A stretch of DNA of 64,000 nucleotides from VXNE01 sp965217825. GTDB lineage: Bacteria; Pseudomonadota; Gammaproteobacteria; Pseudomonadales; Azotimanducaceae. This document shows positions 8,646-17,400 of this stretch, in pieces. The number at the start of each line of letters is the position of its first letter. The first letter of the stretch is position 1. The notes under the pieces were generated by a model. That model was not told the origin of the DNA, did not search any database, and saw only the letters and a program-made list of their open reading frames with translations. The stretch covers positions 1,364,001-1,428,000 of the forward strand of contig OZ244571.1 of the NCBI GenBank assembly GCA_965217825.1, read 5' to 3'. The position numbers and the translations under genes are program-made.

Positions 8646-9509
8646 ATGCCAGCGAACATCCCCACCAGAGGCGCTCCCGCAGCGAACATGCGCGTGGACA
8701 TCGAGACGGTTTCGGCCGACGGAACGCGACGTGCCAGCGACACCGTCACTATCGAAGAGCCCCTGGAAATCCGTCTGTCCCACGAGACAGGCTCCGGACG
8801 CGTTGACCAAAGCATCTCCATCACCATGCGCACGCCCGGCAACGACGAGGAACTGGCCGTAGGCTTCCTTGCCGGCGAGACCATCATCGCCGCCGCAAGC
8901 GATGTGCGCGGGATCGAGCATTGCGGACCGCCGAGTCCGGACAAGGGCATTCGAAACGTCATCCGCGTCGAATTGGCGGACCATGTTCGCGTTGATGCGG
9001 GCGGGTTGCTGCGACATTTCTACACGACATCGAGCTGCGGCGTGTGCGGCAAGGCGTCCCTCGACGCCGTTCGCGTGCTGATCGCGAAGCGCGCGCCCAC
9101 CAGGTTCTGTATCACGGCGGACGCGCTGAAAAGGCTGCCGGACGCCTTGCGCGACAGGCAGACGGAATTCTCCCACACCGGCGGCTTGCACGCCGCCGGG
9201 AGTTTCGATGCGTCGGGCGCCCTGCTGCGCGTGCGGGAAGACGTGGGCCGGCACAATGCCCTGGACAAGCTGGCGGGTTCGTACCTCGCGGAAGGCGGGT
9301 TGGCCGAATACGGCATCCTTTTGAGCGGTCGCGCCAGTTTCGAACTGATGCAAAAGGCGGCTGTCGGCGGCGCGCCCTTCGTCGCGTCCATCGGGCCGCC
9401 TTCGTCCCTGGCGGTGGAGTTGGCGCAGGACCAGGGTATTACCCTTGCCGGCTTCCTCAAGGCCGACCGCTTCAATATCTACACGGCCAAGCAACGCATC
9501 GCGGCGTGA
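8646..9509 (+). CDS. fdhD: Formate dehydrogenase accessory sulfurtransferase FdhD
   Basis: 287 aa, a typical FdhD length. The conserved SSCGVCGK motif near residue 125 carries the two cysteines that receive sulfur from IscS and pass it to the Mo-bisMGD cofactor. Other family signatures are VREDVGRHNALDKL near 198 and LSGRASFELMQKA near 222. Without this protein formate dehydrogenases are inactive. ATG 8646 lies 10 nt after fdsA; an internal ATG at 8688 is possible because residues 1-14 are not conserved in the family. It overlaps mobA by GTGA, which suggests coupled synthesis. In related fds clusters this gene is called fdsC. Confidence 0.95.
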   Translation: MPANIPTRGAPAANMRVDIETVSADGTRRASDTVTIEEPLEIRLSHETGSGRVDQSISITMRTPGNDEELAVGFLAGETIIAAASDVRGIEHCGPPSPDKGIRNVIRVELADHVRVDAGGLLRHFYTTSSCGVCGKASLDAVRVLIAKRAPTRFCITADALKRLPDALRDRQTEFSHTGGLHAAGSFDASGALLRVREDVGRHNALDKLAGSYLAEGGLAEYGILLSGRASFELMQKAAVGGAPFVASIGPPSSLAVELAQDQGITLAGFLKADRFNIYTAKQRIAA

Positions 9510-10099
9510 AAGCGGAGGATGTCACCGGCATCGTCTTCTGCGGCGGTACCGGGCGGCGTCTGGGGGGCGTCGAAAAACCGCTGATCGAAGTCGCCGGGTT
9601 CCCGCTCCTGGGATGGGTGCTGGAACGTCTTCGGAAACAGGTGGCCACCGTTGTGCTGAGCGGTGCGGCTGATTCCGCGTATGCGCCATTCGGTTGCGAG
9701 ATGGTTCCCGACCGCGCGCCGGGAGAAGGTCCGTTGAGTGGTCTGGCGACTGCCGTGGAGGTCGCGACGACGGACTGGATCTTCACCTGTCCCGGAGACT
9801 CGCCCTACCTTGCCGAGAATCTGGTCGAGTTGCTGGCCGAGGATGCGGAACGCGCGGGCGTAGCGGTCCCCCACGACGGCAACCGGCGCCAGAACCTGTT
9901 CCTGCTGATGCGCCGCGACCGCGCCGAGTCGCTGGTCCGTTTCTTCGAACAGGGAGGCAGGGCGGCGCACCGCTGGCTCGACGAGAACGGCATCGGCGTC
10001 ACGGACCTTTCCGCCATGGCCGAGTCGTTTTTCAACGTCAATACGCCGGACGACCTTGAAGCGTGGCGTCGGCGGGCGATGGGGGATATTCGCGCTTGA
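9506..10099 (+). CDS. mobA: Molybdenum cofactor guanylyltransferase
   Basis: 197 aa from GTG 9506, which overlaps the fdhD stop. It adds GMP to molybdopterin to make the MGD cofactor used by FdsA. The N-terminal nucleotide-binding loop reads GIVFCGGTGRRLGGVEKPL, a variant of the LAGGxSxRMGxDK motif. CPGDSPYL near residue 93 matches the metal-binding CDxPxL motif, with Gly for the usual Cys/Ala neighbour. NVNTPDDLEAW at the end is a family hallmark. A longer in-frame read-through into fdhD is not coding. Placing mobA at the end of the operon ties cofactor supply to enzyme expression. Confidence 0.92.
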   Translation: MKAEDVTGIVFCGGTGRRLGGVEKPLIEVAGFPLLGWVLERLRKQVATVVLSGAADSAYAPFGCEMVPDRAPGEGPLSGLATAVEVATTDWIFTCPGDSPYLAENLVELLAEDAERAGVAVPHDGNRRQNLFLLMRRDRAESLVRFFEQGGRAAHRWLDENGIGVTDLSAMAESFFNVNTPDDLEAWRRRAMGDIRA

Positions 10100-10164
10100 T
10101 GTGGCAATAGCTCACCAAGACCGCCATTTTTTGGTCTGACATATCCGAACTGCGACTTCCCGAT

Positions 10165-10400
10165 TTGTCGAAATACGAATTCCCAAGAGACATTGCCGGA
10201 TCGGTCCTTCGACTGGCGCGACACTTTCCTGCTGTCGTGGTCGCGGGAGCGCGTCACATGGGCAAGACGACACTGCTGACCGGGCTGTCTTCGGACCATC
10301 AGGACGTTGGCCTCGACCTGCCCGCGGAGGCACGAGGAAGACCCGCAGACGTTCCTCGCGCCATCCGCCTCCGCTCCTTGTCTGAAGCTGGCAGCATCTT
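10165..10400 (+). pseudogene. Remnant of AAA+ ATPase (DUF4143-type) gene
   Basis: From a TTG at 10165 the frame gives a typical start of the AAA_14/DUF4143 ATPase family: a short N-terminus, then HFPAVVVAGARHMGKTTLL with a Walker A loop, and DVGLDLP. Around 10320-10330 the frame shifts. The family continuation (EEDPQTFL, then a proline-rich strand) appears in the next frame up to about 10360 and then fades. The family is normally about 400 aa, so roughly 80 percent is missing. The 3' end runs into the convergent crotonase gene at 10449. Confidence 0.55.
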
Positions 10401-10448
10401 CGTCGGTGAGCAATGACCTCAGTTCGGAAGGATGCTGCCGCTTCTCCG

Positions 10449-11384
10449 CTACCGGCTGTAGTCGGCGTCGCCGGGCTTTGCCTTCGTGCCTTCCGACCCG
10501 GCGATCGGCCGGTTTTTGGGTGCCGAGGCGTATTCGCCGCGGAAGTCGCCGAACGGCCCGTCGCGCCACTCCAGCGCGGTTTTCAGGCCCTCTTCCCGCA
10601 CGCGGCGGCCAAACTCGCCGGCGGCGGGACGATGCTTCGACATCGCTTCCACGTCCGTGCCGGACATCAGGCCGGTGCGGATGCCCATGATCTCGTACTG
10701 TCGGTTGACGGCGCGCTTGTTGTAGTTCAACTGGTCGTTGTCGATGTGACCGAGGCGGCGCGCGAACCGGATGGTGAACTCTTCCAGCTCGTCCTTCGGC
10801 TTGGCGTAGGTCGCCCAGCCGAAGTCCTCCATCTCTTCGCCGCTGAACCAGTCGCCGGTATAGGCGAAGGCACGCGCCTTGCCCGGCTTCATGAACCAGG
10901 GCGCCCACATCATGTCCATGGTGCCCTGGGCGCGAACTGGCGGGTAACCGACGCGGGCGTCTTCGGCCACCATGCGCATGTCGCACATGGAAGCGAGTTC
11001 GGTGGCGCCCGCGAGACACCAGCCGTGCACCTGTGCGATGACCGGTTTCGCGAGTTCCCAGATCAGCCAGTGGCCCATCAGCGCATGGCGTGACCAGTCG
11101 TAGTGTTGCGGGTGAGTGGAGCCGGTGTCCGGCATGCCCGAACGGTCGCTCGTGTAGTCGCTCTGCTCATCCGGATTCGGCGTCAGATCGTAGCCCGCCG
11201 AGAAGGCGCGCCCGGCACCCTTGAGAATGATGACGCCGATGGCGGGATTCGCCTCGGCTTCGCGCATCGCGTCGTACATCTCGCCGCGCAGCGCGTGACT
11301 CAGGGCATTCAGCTTCTCCGGACGGTTGAGCGTGATGAACGCCAGCCGGTCGTCGGTCTCAAAGATGATGTTGTTATAGCTCAT
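10449..11384 (-). CDS. Enoyl-CoA hydratase/isomerase (crotonase) family protein
   Basis: 311 aa, longer than the usual 260. The crotonase core has RPEKLNAL near residue 21, the oxyanion-hole segment GAGRAFSAGYDL near 55 and the second oxyanion strand GWCLAGATELASMCDMR near 120. The acidic residues expected for hydratases around 130 and 150 are not clear (the segment reads YPPVRAQGTMDMMWAP), so hydration is not assured and another acyl-CoA reaction is possible. The C-terminal extension of about 50 residues is rich in charged residues. The protein is cytoplasmic. The gene is transcribed away from the IF-2B-like gene at 11525. Confidence 0.85.
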   Translation of the reverse strand: MSYNNIIFETDDRLAFITLNRPEKLNALSHALRGEMYDAMREAEANPAIGVIILKGAGRAFSAGYDLTPNPDEQSDYTSDRSGMPDTGSTHPQHYDWSRHALMGHWLIWELAKPVIAQVHGWCLAGATELASMCDMRMVAEDARVGYPPVRAQGTMDMMWAPWFMKPGKARAFAYTGDWFSGEEMEDFGWATYAKPKDELEEFTIRFARRLGHIDNDQLNYNKRAVNRQYEIMGIRTGLMSGTDVEAMSKHRPAAGEFGRRVREEGLKTALEWRDGPFGDFRGEYASAPKNRPIAGSEGTKAKPGDADYSR

Positions 11385-11524
11385 GACTTTTCCCTTCTCT
11401 TCGGCGCGAATGCGGCGCGGTCGGTGCGCCGCGAAATACTAACCGCGAGTGGCGGGGATGGAAATGCGCGCGCGCGTCTTGTCCAATGGCAAGGCGATCT
11501 CTCAAGGCGGAACGTGATTGCGCG

Positions 11525-12295
11525 ATGAGCGACATTGAATCTTTTCCAGACGAACTGGCGCTGAGGCTTGCGAGCAATACGGTGGATGGCGCGGGCACGT
11601 TGGCGAGGCAAGCGCTGCGCGGATTGCGCGCGCACGTCGAAACATCCGCCGGGGCCGATATCGAACACATACGCCGCTGCGCGCGAATGCTCAAGGCCGC
11701 GCGGCCGGGAATCGGTGCTATCGGTAGCCTGTTGCAATACTGGATGGACAGCATGTCGGCGGTTGAAGGCGGGCGAGACGATGCAAGGAAACTGGCGATC
11801 CGGCACTGTGATCGTGTCCTGGCTCGCGCCGACCGGGCGTTCGAGAACACGATAGCAAAGGGACGTGAACGCTTGTCCGGCATGTCGGGACCGATAGTGA
11901 CGCACAGCGCGTCCTCCACGGTTCGGTACCTGCTTGGCACCGTGCCGCCGCACCGAGTGATCGTCGGTGCCTCCGAGCCGGGCGGAGAAGGTCGCAAGTT
12001 GGCTACCGAACTCGGTGCGCGTTGCGTGTGCGATGCCGATGCTGTTCGATGTGTCGCAGAAGCGGGGGCGGTGCTGGTCGGCGCGGACGCCATTGGCACG
12101 CATTCGTTCGTCAACAAGGTCGGGACCCTTGCCCTGGCGCAGGCCGCGCACAGGGCCGGCACGGCGTTTTTGGTCATCGCCGAGAGCTTCAAATGGGTCC
12201 CTGTGGCGGACCCGCCGGTGTTGGAACCGGCGTTCGAAGCTGTCCCCAATGCCTTGGTGGGGGAATTCCTGGCAGATAGCCTGTTCCGACCCTGA
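11525..12295 (+). CDS. IF-2B alpha/beta/delta-like family protein (translation factor eIF-2B / sugar-phosphate isomerase fold)
   Basis: 256 aa from ATG 11525; an upstream in-frame extension to 11486 is unlikely. The helical N-terminal half is followed by a Rossmann-like C-terminal half with THSASSTVRYLL, GAVLVGADAIGTHSFVNKVGT (the characteristic GAD..G....NK.G motif) and a C-terminal VPNALVGEF-like segment. Bacterial and archaeal members include methylthioribose-1-phosphate isomerase and ribose-1,5-bisphosphate isomerase, but this short form lacks clear markers for either. It stands alone between divergent crotonase and convergent oxidoreductase genes, so context gives no substrate. Confidence 0.75.
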   Translation: MSDIESFPDELALRLASNTVDGAGTLARQALRGLRAHVETSAGADIEHIRRCARMLKAARPGIGAIGSLLQYWMDSMSAVEGGRDDARKLAIRHCDRVLARADRAFENTIAKGRERLSGMSGPIVTHSASSTVRYLLGTVPPHRVIVGASEPGGEGRKLATELGARCVCDADAVRCVAEAGAVLVGADAIGTHSFVNKVGTLALAQAAHRAGTAFLVIAESFKWVPVADPPVLEPAFEAVPNALVGEFLADSLFRP

Positions 12296-12325
12296 CGGCC
12301 GTTAGCGCCACAAAACCCGTCGCCC

Positions 12326-13312
12326 TTAGCGCGTGCGCATGCCCGCCGCCCGGTAGGCCGCATCGATGACGCGCATCTGTTTCACCGCGTCCTCGGCATC
12401 GGTCGGCAATTGCGTGCCGTTGCGCACCGCATCGATGAAGGCGTCGAGTTGATAGGCGTACGTCGGTCGTTGGGATAGCTTCTCGCGGGTGGTCTTCCCG
12501 TCGATCGTCAACTCTATGCTGTGCGAGATGTGTGGCAGTAGCGGATTGACCACGAGCAATCGGCCGAGCTCGCCCCGAATGTCGAGGTCGGCGACGTAAC
12601 TCTGCTCGATCATGGATCCCGTCGTCGTCGCAACAGCCCCATCGGCTAGCCGGTATTCGGCCTTCAGCCAGAGATCCACATCGGGGGCGCCGACCCGCGC
12701 TTCGGCGCTGACAACTTCCGGTTCCTGGCGCGTAATGTGGCGCAGCCACGATATCGGATAGGACCCGACATCCATCGTTGCGCCGCCGCCCGTCTCATAG
12801 TGCATGCGGATATCACTCGGTCCAGGCGTCCGGATGCCGAAGCGACCGTCGATGCGCTGGATCTGGCCAAGCACTCCCGAGTCGACGATCTCAAGCGCGC
12901 GCAGAAAGACGGGGTGGTAGCGATAGTGGAACGCCTCGAGCAATACCAGGCCGGTTTGCCGCGCGGCCGCCGCCATCTCCTCCGCCTCCGCCGCGTTCAG
13001 CGCAAACGCCTTCTCGCATAACACATGTTTGCCGGCGCGCAACGCCTTGAGGGTGTATTCGTGGTGATGGCTGATCGGCAGCGGGTTGTAAATGGCATCC
13101 AGGGTCGGGTCGAGGATGACTTCGTCATAGCTGTCGTAGACGGTGTCGATGCCGTGCTGTTCGGCAAACGACTCGGCGCGCGAGCGATCTCGGGCGGCCA
13201 CGGCGGCGACCACCGCATCGGGGTTGTCGGCGGCCGGCCCGGTAAGCCCGCCGGGAGTAATCCGCGCCACGCCCAATGTTCCAAAACGAAGAGGATTTGC
13301 CACGTTCTCCAT
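12326..13312 (-). CDS. Gfo/Idh/MocA family oxidoreductase
   Basis: 328 aa from the ATG at 13312, the normal size. The N-terminal Rossmann fold begins FGTLGVARITPGGL. The cofactor-proximal motif is CEKAFALNAAEAEEM near residue 95, with Ala in place of the usual Pro after EK. The C-terminal domain has FHYRYHP near 126, GGGATMDVGSYPISWLRH near 166 and a final DAVKQMRVIDAAY. Members oxidise or reduce sugars, inositol or other cyclic diols with NAD(P). The frame is open for another 259 codons upstream, but that sequence overlaps the divergent hydrolase and is not protein-like. Confidence 0.88.
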   Translation of the reverse strand: MENVANPLRFGTLGVARITPGGLTGPAADNPDAVVAAVAARDRSRAESFAEQHGIDTVYDSYDEVILDPTLDAIYNPLPISHHHEYTLKALRAGKHVLCEKAFALNAAEAEEMAAAARQTGLVLLEAFHYRYHPVFLRALEIVDSGVLGQIQRIDGRFGIRTPGPSDIRMHYETGGGATMDVGSYPISWLRHITRQEPEVVSAEARVGAPDVDLWLKAEYRLADGAVATTTGSMIEQSYVADLDIRGELGRLLVVNPLLPHISHSIELTIDGKTTREKLSQRPTYAYQLDAFIDAVRNGTQLPTDAEDAVKQMRVIDAAYRAAGMRTR

Positions 13313-13501
13313 TCCGCAATTCGAATGGAACCATGGTAAAGGCCGGCTTTGCTGGCGTCGAGTTCGCGGCGGCCGTTGATGCGTCAGGGACCGGTTGCGG
13401 TGCCTTTTGAAGCACCGTTCTGTTTGCGCGCAGTTACATGTTCCGGGCCGAATCGGCACGGCGCGCGCCGAATATACGCTAAGATTCGCCGGCCATTTTG
13501 C

Positions 13502-14422
13502 ATGTCCACGGGAAAGTCTCAGATCGCCATGGCAAGGTTCAGGGCAAAGAGCGGTGACATTTACTTCGAGCACTCGGGGTCGCGCTCGGACCCTCGCGTA
13601 CTCTTCATCCAGGGCTTGGGATGCCAGGTCGTCCATTGGCCGGACACGCTCCTCGCAGGCTTGGTAGACGCTGGCCTGTGCGCAGTGACCTTCGACAACC
13701 GCGATGCCGGACTGTCGCACGGGTCCGATGCTCCACCGCCTTCGCTGCCGTCGCTGCTGGCGGCGCAGGAAGATCCTCAAGGCCTTACTGCCGCATACTC
13801 GCTGTCGGATATGGCGCAGGATGCCGTCGACCTGCTCGATCACCTCGGACAGGGCGGCGCGCATGTCATCGGCGTGTCGATGGGCGGCATGATCGGTCAG
13901 CGCATGGCCATTGAACATCCGGACCGCGTGTACAGCTTGACTTCGATCATGTCGTCCACCGGAAACCCGGGGTTGCCGCCGCCGGCCGAGGAAGCCGTGG
14001 CGACGCTGCTGGCGACATCGGTGGCGGGAGATGCCGAGGCGGCCGTCCCCTTGAGCATCCAGGCATGGCAGGTCTTCGCCGGGCCGCACTTCGATTCCGA
14101 GAAAGTGGGCGGCGCCCGTTTCGCGCGCCTCGCCATCGAGCGCGCGTACCGTCCGGACGGCACGCTACGGCAGCTCGCCGCCATTCTCGCCGACGGTGAT
14201 AGATGCGCAGACCTGCAACGCCTCACGGTTCCCACGCTGGTAATCCACGGCAACGCCGACCCCCTGGTGCCGGTCGAGGCGGGGCGCGAAACCGCCGCCG
14301 TCATTCCGGGCGCCACCTTTCTCGAGGTCGACAAGCTGGGCCACGATCTCCCCGAACCCGCGCTGGGCGACATTGTCTCGGCCATCACCGCCCACATCCA
14401 CGATGTGGAGGTCACCCGGTAG
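13502..14422 (+). CDS. Alpha/beta-fold hydrolase
   Basis: 306 aa from ATG 13502; ATG 13529 is an alternative. A canonical alpha/beta hydrolase: LFIQGLGCQVVHW (oxyanion HG-like loop) near residue 39, FDNRDAGLS near 70, the nucleophile elbow GVSMGGMIGQ near 123 with Ser as nucleophile, IHGNADPLVPVEAG carrying the catalytic Asp near 250, and the catalytic His in KLGHDLP near 281. No signal peptide is seen, so it is cytoplasmic. Carboxylesterases and small lactone or ester hydrolases share this architecture; the substrate is unknown. An amidase follows 116 nt downstream on the same strand, a possible co-transcribed pair. Confidence 0.9.
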   Translation: MSTGKSQIAMARFRAKSGDIYFEHSGSRSDPRVLFIQGLGCQVVHWPDTLLAGLVDAGLCAVTFDNRDAGLSHGSDAPPPSLPSLLAAQEDPQGLTAAYSLSDMAQDAVDLLDHLGQGGAHVIGVSMGGMIGQRMAIEHPDRVYSLTSIMSSTGNPGLPPPAEEAVATLLATSVAGDAEAAVPLSIQAWQVFAGPHFDSEKVGGARFARLAIERAYRPDGTLRQLAAILADGDRCADLQRLTVPTLVIHGNADPLVPVEAGRETAAVIPGATFLEVDKLGHDLPEPALGDIVSAITAHIHDVEVTR

Positions 14423-14538
14423 CAAAGGACATCGTGCTCGCCGATGGAAGGCGTGGGCGACCGACGTGCCGCCGCCTGTGTTGTCTCCGACCCCCGCCGA
14501 GCGCAGGATGCCCCTCGAAAACGTAAGGAGATTTTGGA

Positions 14539-15930
14539 ATGGGCGAACTGTGGAGGCGAACCGCGGGCGAGCTGGCAGCATTGATCCGGCGCGGGGAGGT
14601 ATCGAGCCGCGAGGTGGTCCAGGCACACCTTGACCGTATCGAAGAGGTGAACCCGATCATCAATGCGGTGACCGTGCCGCTCATCGAAAGCGCGCTGGAG
14701 GCCGCCGACGCCGCCGACGCCACATCGGGCGTCGACCGCGGCCCGTTGCACGGCGTGCCGTTCAGCATCAAGGAAAACATCGACTGCGTCGGCTCGCCGA
14801 CCACGAACGGCGTGCCTGCGCTGGCGAACCTTCTGCCCGAGCGTGACGCCGTGATCGTGGAGCGGATGAAGCGGGCCGGGGGAATTCCGCTCGCGCGGAC
14901 TAACTTGCCGGAGATGGGCGTGCGGCTCGACACGGATAACCCGCTCCGTGGCCGCACGCGCAACCCGTGGAAACCCAACCTGACGCCGGGCGGCTCCAGC
15001 GGCGGCGAGGCGGCGGCCCTCGCGACCGGCATGACGCCGTTCGGACTCGGCAACGATATCGGTGGATCTCTGCGCAATCCGGCGTATTGCTGCGGGGTCG
15101 CCTCGCTGAAGCCGACGGTGGGGCGCGTTCCGCTGGCGACGGTGAACCTCGCCGATTTCGGTGTGGCGAACGCGTTCCTGACGGACGGTCCGATGACACG
15201 CTCCGTAGCCGACCTGAGGCTTGGGCTGTCGATCCTGGCCGGGCGCGACCGGTCGGATCCACAATCGGTGGATGCACCATTGGTCGGTCGAATTCCGGAA
15301 CCCCGGCGCGTCGCGTTGGTCACGAAGATCCCGGGCGTCGAACTCCCCGCGGCGACGGTCTCCGAGATCGAGCGCGCGGGCCGCGTCCTCGCGAACCGCG
15401 GCTGGGAAGTCGAGGAGGCGGACCCGCCGGAACTCGACCGCGTCAACGACATCTGGGGCAAGGTGATCACGTACGACTCGGACGTCCTGTTCGCAGAGAT
15501 GGAGGCCGTGCTGCAGCCCGTCGTCTACGAGTCCCTGGTCCGGATGGCCGAGCACTTCGATGCGCGCGGCATGCCGAACGCGACCATACACCGCGAGCGC
15601 CGACGGCTGCGGGCGCTCTGGTCGGAGTGGCTGACCGACTACACGGTCGCCATCGGTCCGACCTGGACGTGCATGCCGTGGGTGATCGACTCGGACCTCG
15701 ACCCCGAGGGAGGATTGCGGTTGTTCCTCGACACCATCCGGTTCATCACGCCGGGCAACGTGCTGGGCATTCCGGGGGTAGCGCTGCCGACGGGCGTGGC
15801 CGACGGGCTGGCCACGGGCATCCAGGTCTATGCGGAACTCTATCGAGAGGATCTCTGCCTGATGGCGGCGGAGGCGATCGAGGCGGAGAGCCCGATGCCT
15901 ACGCCCATCGACCCGGTGCCCTGGGCGTGA
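14539..15930 (+). CDS. Amidase (amidase signature family)
   Basis: 463 aa, full length. The Ser-cisSer-Lys triad is visible: K78 in PFSIKENID, the cis-Ser in the GGSSGGEAAAL loop (about 153-154), and nucleophile S177 in GNDIGGSLRNPA. The family hydrolyses amides; members range from GatA to indoleacetamide and nylon-oligomer hydrolases. No gatB or gatC lies nearby, so it is probably a catabolic amidase and not tRNA amidotransferase. ATG 14539 is preceded by AAGGAG about 7 nt upstream. It is cytoplasmic, with no signal sequence. Confidence 0.92.
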   Translation: MGELWRRTAGELAALIRRGEVSSREVVQAHLDRIEEVNPIINAVTVPLIESALEAADAADATSGVDRGPLHGVPFSIKENIDCVGSPTTNGVPALANLLPERDAVIVERMKRAGGIPLARTNLPEMGVRLDTDNPLRGRTRNPWKPNLTPGGSSGGEAAALATGMTPFGLGNDIGGSLRNPAYCCGVASLKPTVGRVPLATVNLADFGVANAFLTDGPMTRSVADLRLGLSILAGRDRSDPQSVDAPLVGRIPEPRRVALVTKIPGVELPAATVSEIERAGRVLANRGWEVEEADPPELDRVNDIWGKVITYDSDVLFAEMEAVLQPVVYESLVRMAEHFDARGMPNATIHRERRRLRALWSEWLTDYTVAIGPTWTCMPWVIDSDLDPEGGLRLFLDTIRFITPGNVLGIPGVALPTGVADGLATGIQVYAELYREDLCLMAAEAIEAESPMPTPIDPVPWA

Positions 15931-16059
15931 CCTCCCGGGAGCGGGCGCCCGGCTGCCAGACAGGACGGCCTTGGCATTTGCGGTGGCTACCGGAATCGTG
16001 GTGATGCGGCGTATTGCCTTGAAGCCGGGCGAACGATTAGTGCGCCCCGCGCCATGATG

Positions 16060-17397
16060 TCAGGCCACACGCGGGCGCGGCTCGATGCCGAAGTCGCGCA
16101 GGGTGCTTTCCACCGTTGGCCGGGATACCCGGATGCGATCGTCGCGCAGGAGGAAGGTGAAGACATAGCCGAAAACGAGCATCACGACACCGATAAGGAA
16201 ACAGTAGGTGACCGCACGGTCGGGGTACTGGTCCTTCAGATACCCCACATATAGCGGGCCGAAGACGCCCGCTGCCGACCAGGCCGTAAGAATGGTGCCG
16301 TAGACCGCGGACATCCGCTCGCTCCCGAACACGTCCGTGACGAACGAGGGCATGGTGGCGAAACCGCCGCCGAAGCAAAGCAGGATGTAGCAGACGAGGA
16401 TCGAAAAGATCCAGGGGTTTGTCTCCGTCATCAGGATGCCGAAGACGACTACCTGGCTGCCCAGAAGTATCTGGAATACGCGTATGCGGCCGATACGGTC
16501 AGACAGGAGTCCCCAAAACAGACGCCCGATGCCGTTGCAGAGCGAAGTGACGGCGATGAGCGTAGCCCCGTATTCCGCAAGCACTTCCGGCTCCAGCGAT
16601 GGATCGGCCAGACCCCAGACATCCTCCAACAGCGGCGACTGAAAACTGATGACCGAGATACCCGCGGCGATGTTGAAGAAGAACACGATCCACATGATGG
16701 CGAACTCTGGCGATGTCAGGCATGCCTTCACGGGAGGCGCCGGTTCCGCTTCGGGTTGCGCAACCGGTGTGTTCTCTTCTCCATCAGACTTCGTTGGATC
16801 GAAATCAGGCGGCGGATCGCGCATGACCAGGCAGACGGGGATCAGAATGCAGGCGAAGATGATGCCGAGCCAGAAGAACACCATCGTCAGGTCTTCCTGG
16901 GTCTGCACCACCAGAAACGGCGCAAGCCCCTTGCTCAGGAGCAGCGCGCCCACGCCGAAGCCCATCACCGTGATGCCAGTAGCCATGCCCTTGTGATCGG
17001 GGAACCACTTTGACGCCGTCGCCACCGGTGTCACATAGCCGAATCCGATGCCCGCGCCCCCCATGACGCCATACCCGACGTAAAACAGCATCAGGTGATC
17101 GAGTTCGAGGGCGAGGCTGCCGATCAGGTAGCCGCCGCAGAACATGACGCTACCCGCCAGCGCCAGTTTGCGCGGGCCGAGCCGCGGTAGCGCCATGCCC
17201 GCCCAGGCGGCAGAAATTCCCAAGGAGAAAATCGTGATGCTGAACGCCCACGCGGTTTCCTGCCACGACCAGCCAAACTGCTTCACGAGCATCGTCTGGA
17301 AGAAGCTCCACGCGTAAACGGTCCCGAGGCAGAGTTGCAGAGCCGTGCAACCTGCGAGTATCACTCCGCGCGGGACATTGGGAATGCCTATGGCCAT
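16060..17397 (-). CDS. OFA family MFS transporter (oxalate/formate antiporter-like)
   Basis: 445 aa with twelve predicted membrane segments. The N-terminus (LCLGTVYAWSFFQTMLVKQF) and GGAGIGFGYVTPVATASKWF near residue 135 are diagnostic of the oxalate:formate antiporter family. A charged loop around 210-235 separates the halves. Members move small mono- or dicarboxylates such as oxalate, formate, lactate or pyruvate across the inner membrane. The gene begins 3 nt after the stop of the upstream HAMP-like sensor and forms the last gene of a three-gene minus-strand operon with a periplasmic binding protein. With a formate dehydrogenase in the same window, an organic-acid substrate is plausible but unproven. 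Confidence 0.9.
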   Translation of the reverse strand: MAIGIPNVPRGVILAGCTALQLCLGTVYAWSFFQTMLVKQFGWSWQETAWAFSITIFSLGISAAWAGMALPRLGPRKLALAGSVMFCGGYLIGSLALELDHLMLFYVGYGVMGGAGIGFGYVTPVATASKWFPDHKGMATGITVMGFGVGALLLSKGLAPFLVVQTQEDLTMVFFWLGIIFACILIPVCLVMRDPPPDFDPTKSDGEENTPVAQPEAEPAPPVKACLTSPEFAIMWIVFFFNIAAGISVISFQSPLLEDVWGLADPSLEPEVLAEYGATLIAVTSLCNGIGRLFWGLLSDRIGRIRVFQILLGSQVVVFGILMTETNPWIFSILVCYILLCFGGGFATMPSFVTDVFGSERMSAVYGTILTAWSAAGVFGPLYVGYLKDQYPDRAVTYCFLIGVVMLVFGYVFTFLLRDDRIRVSRPTVESTLRDFGIEPRPRVA

Positions 17398-17400
17398 GGT

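Noticed and set aside
10110..10140. AGACC/GGTCT stem with a T-rich loop as a terminator for the fds operon
   Set aside because: The stem is only 5 bp and the T-run is in the loop, not after the stem.
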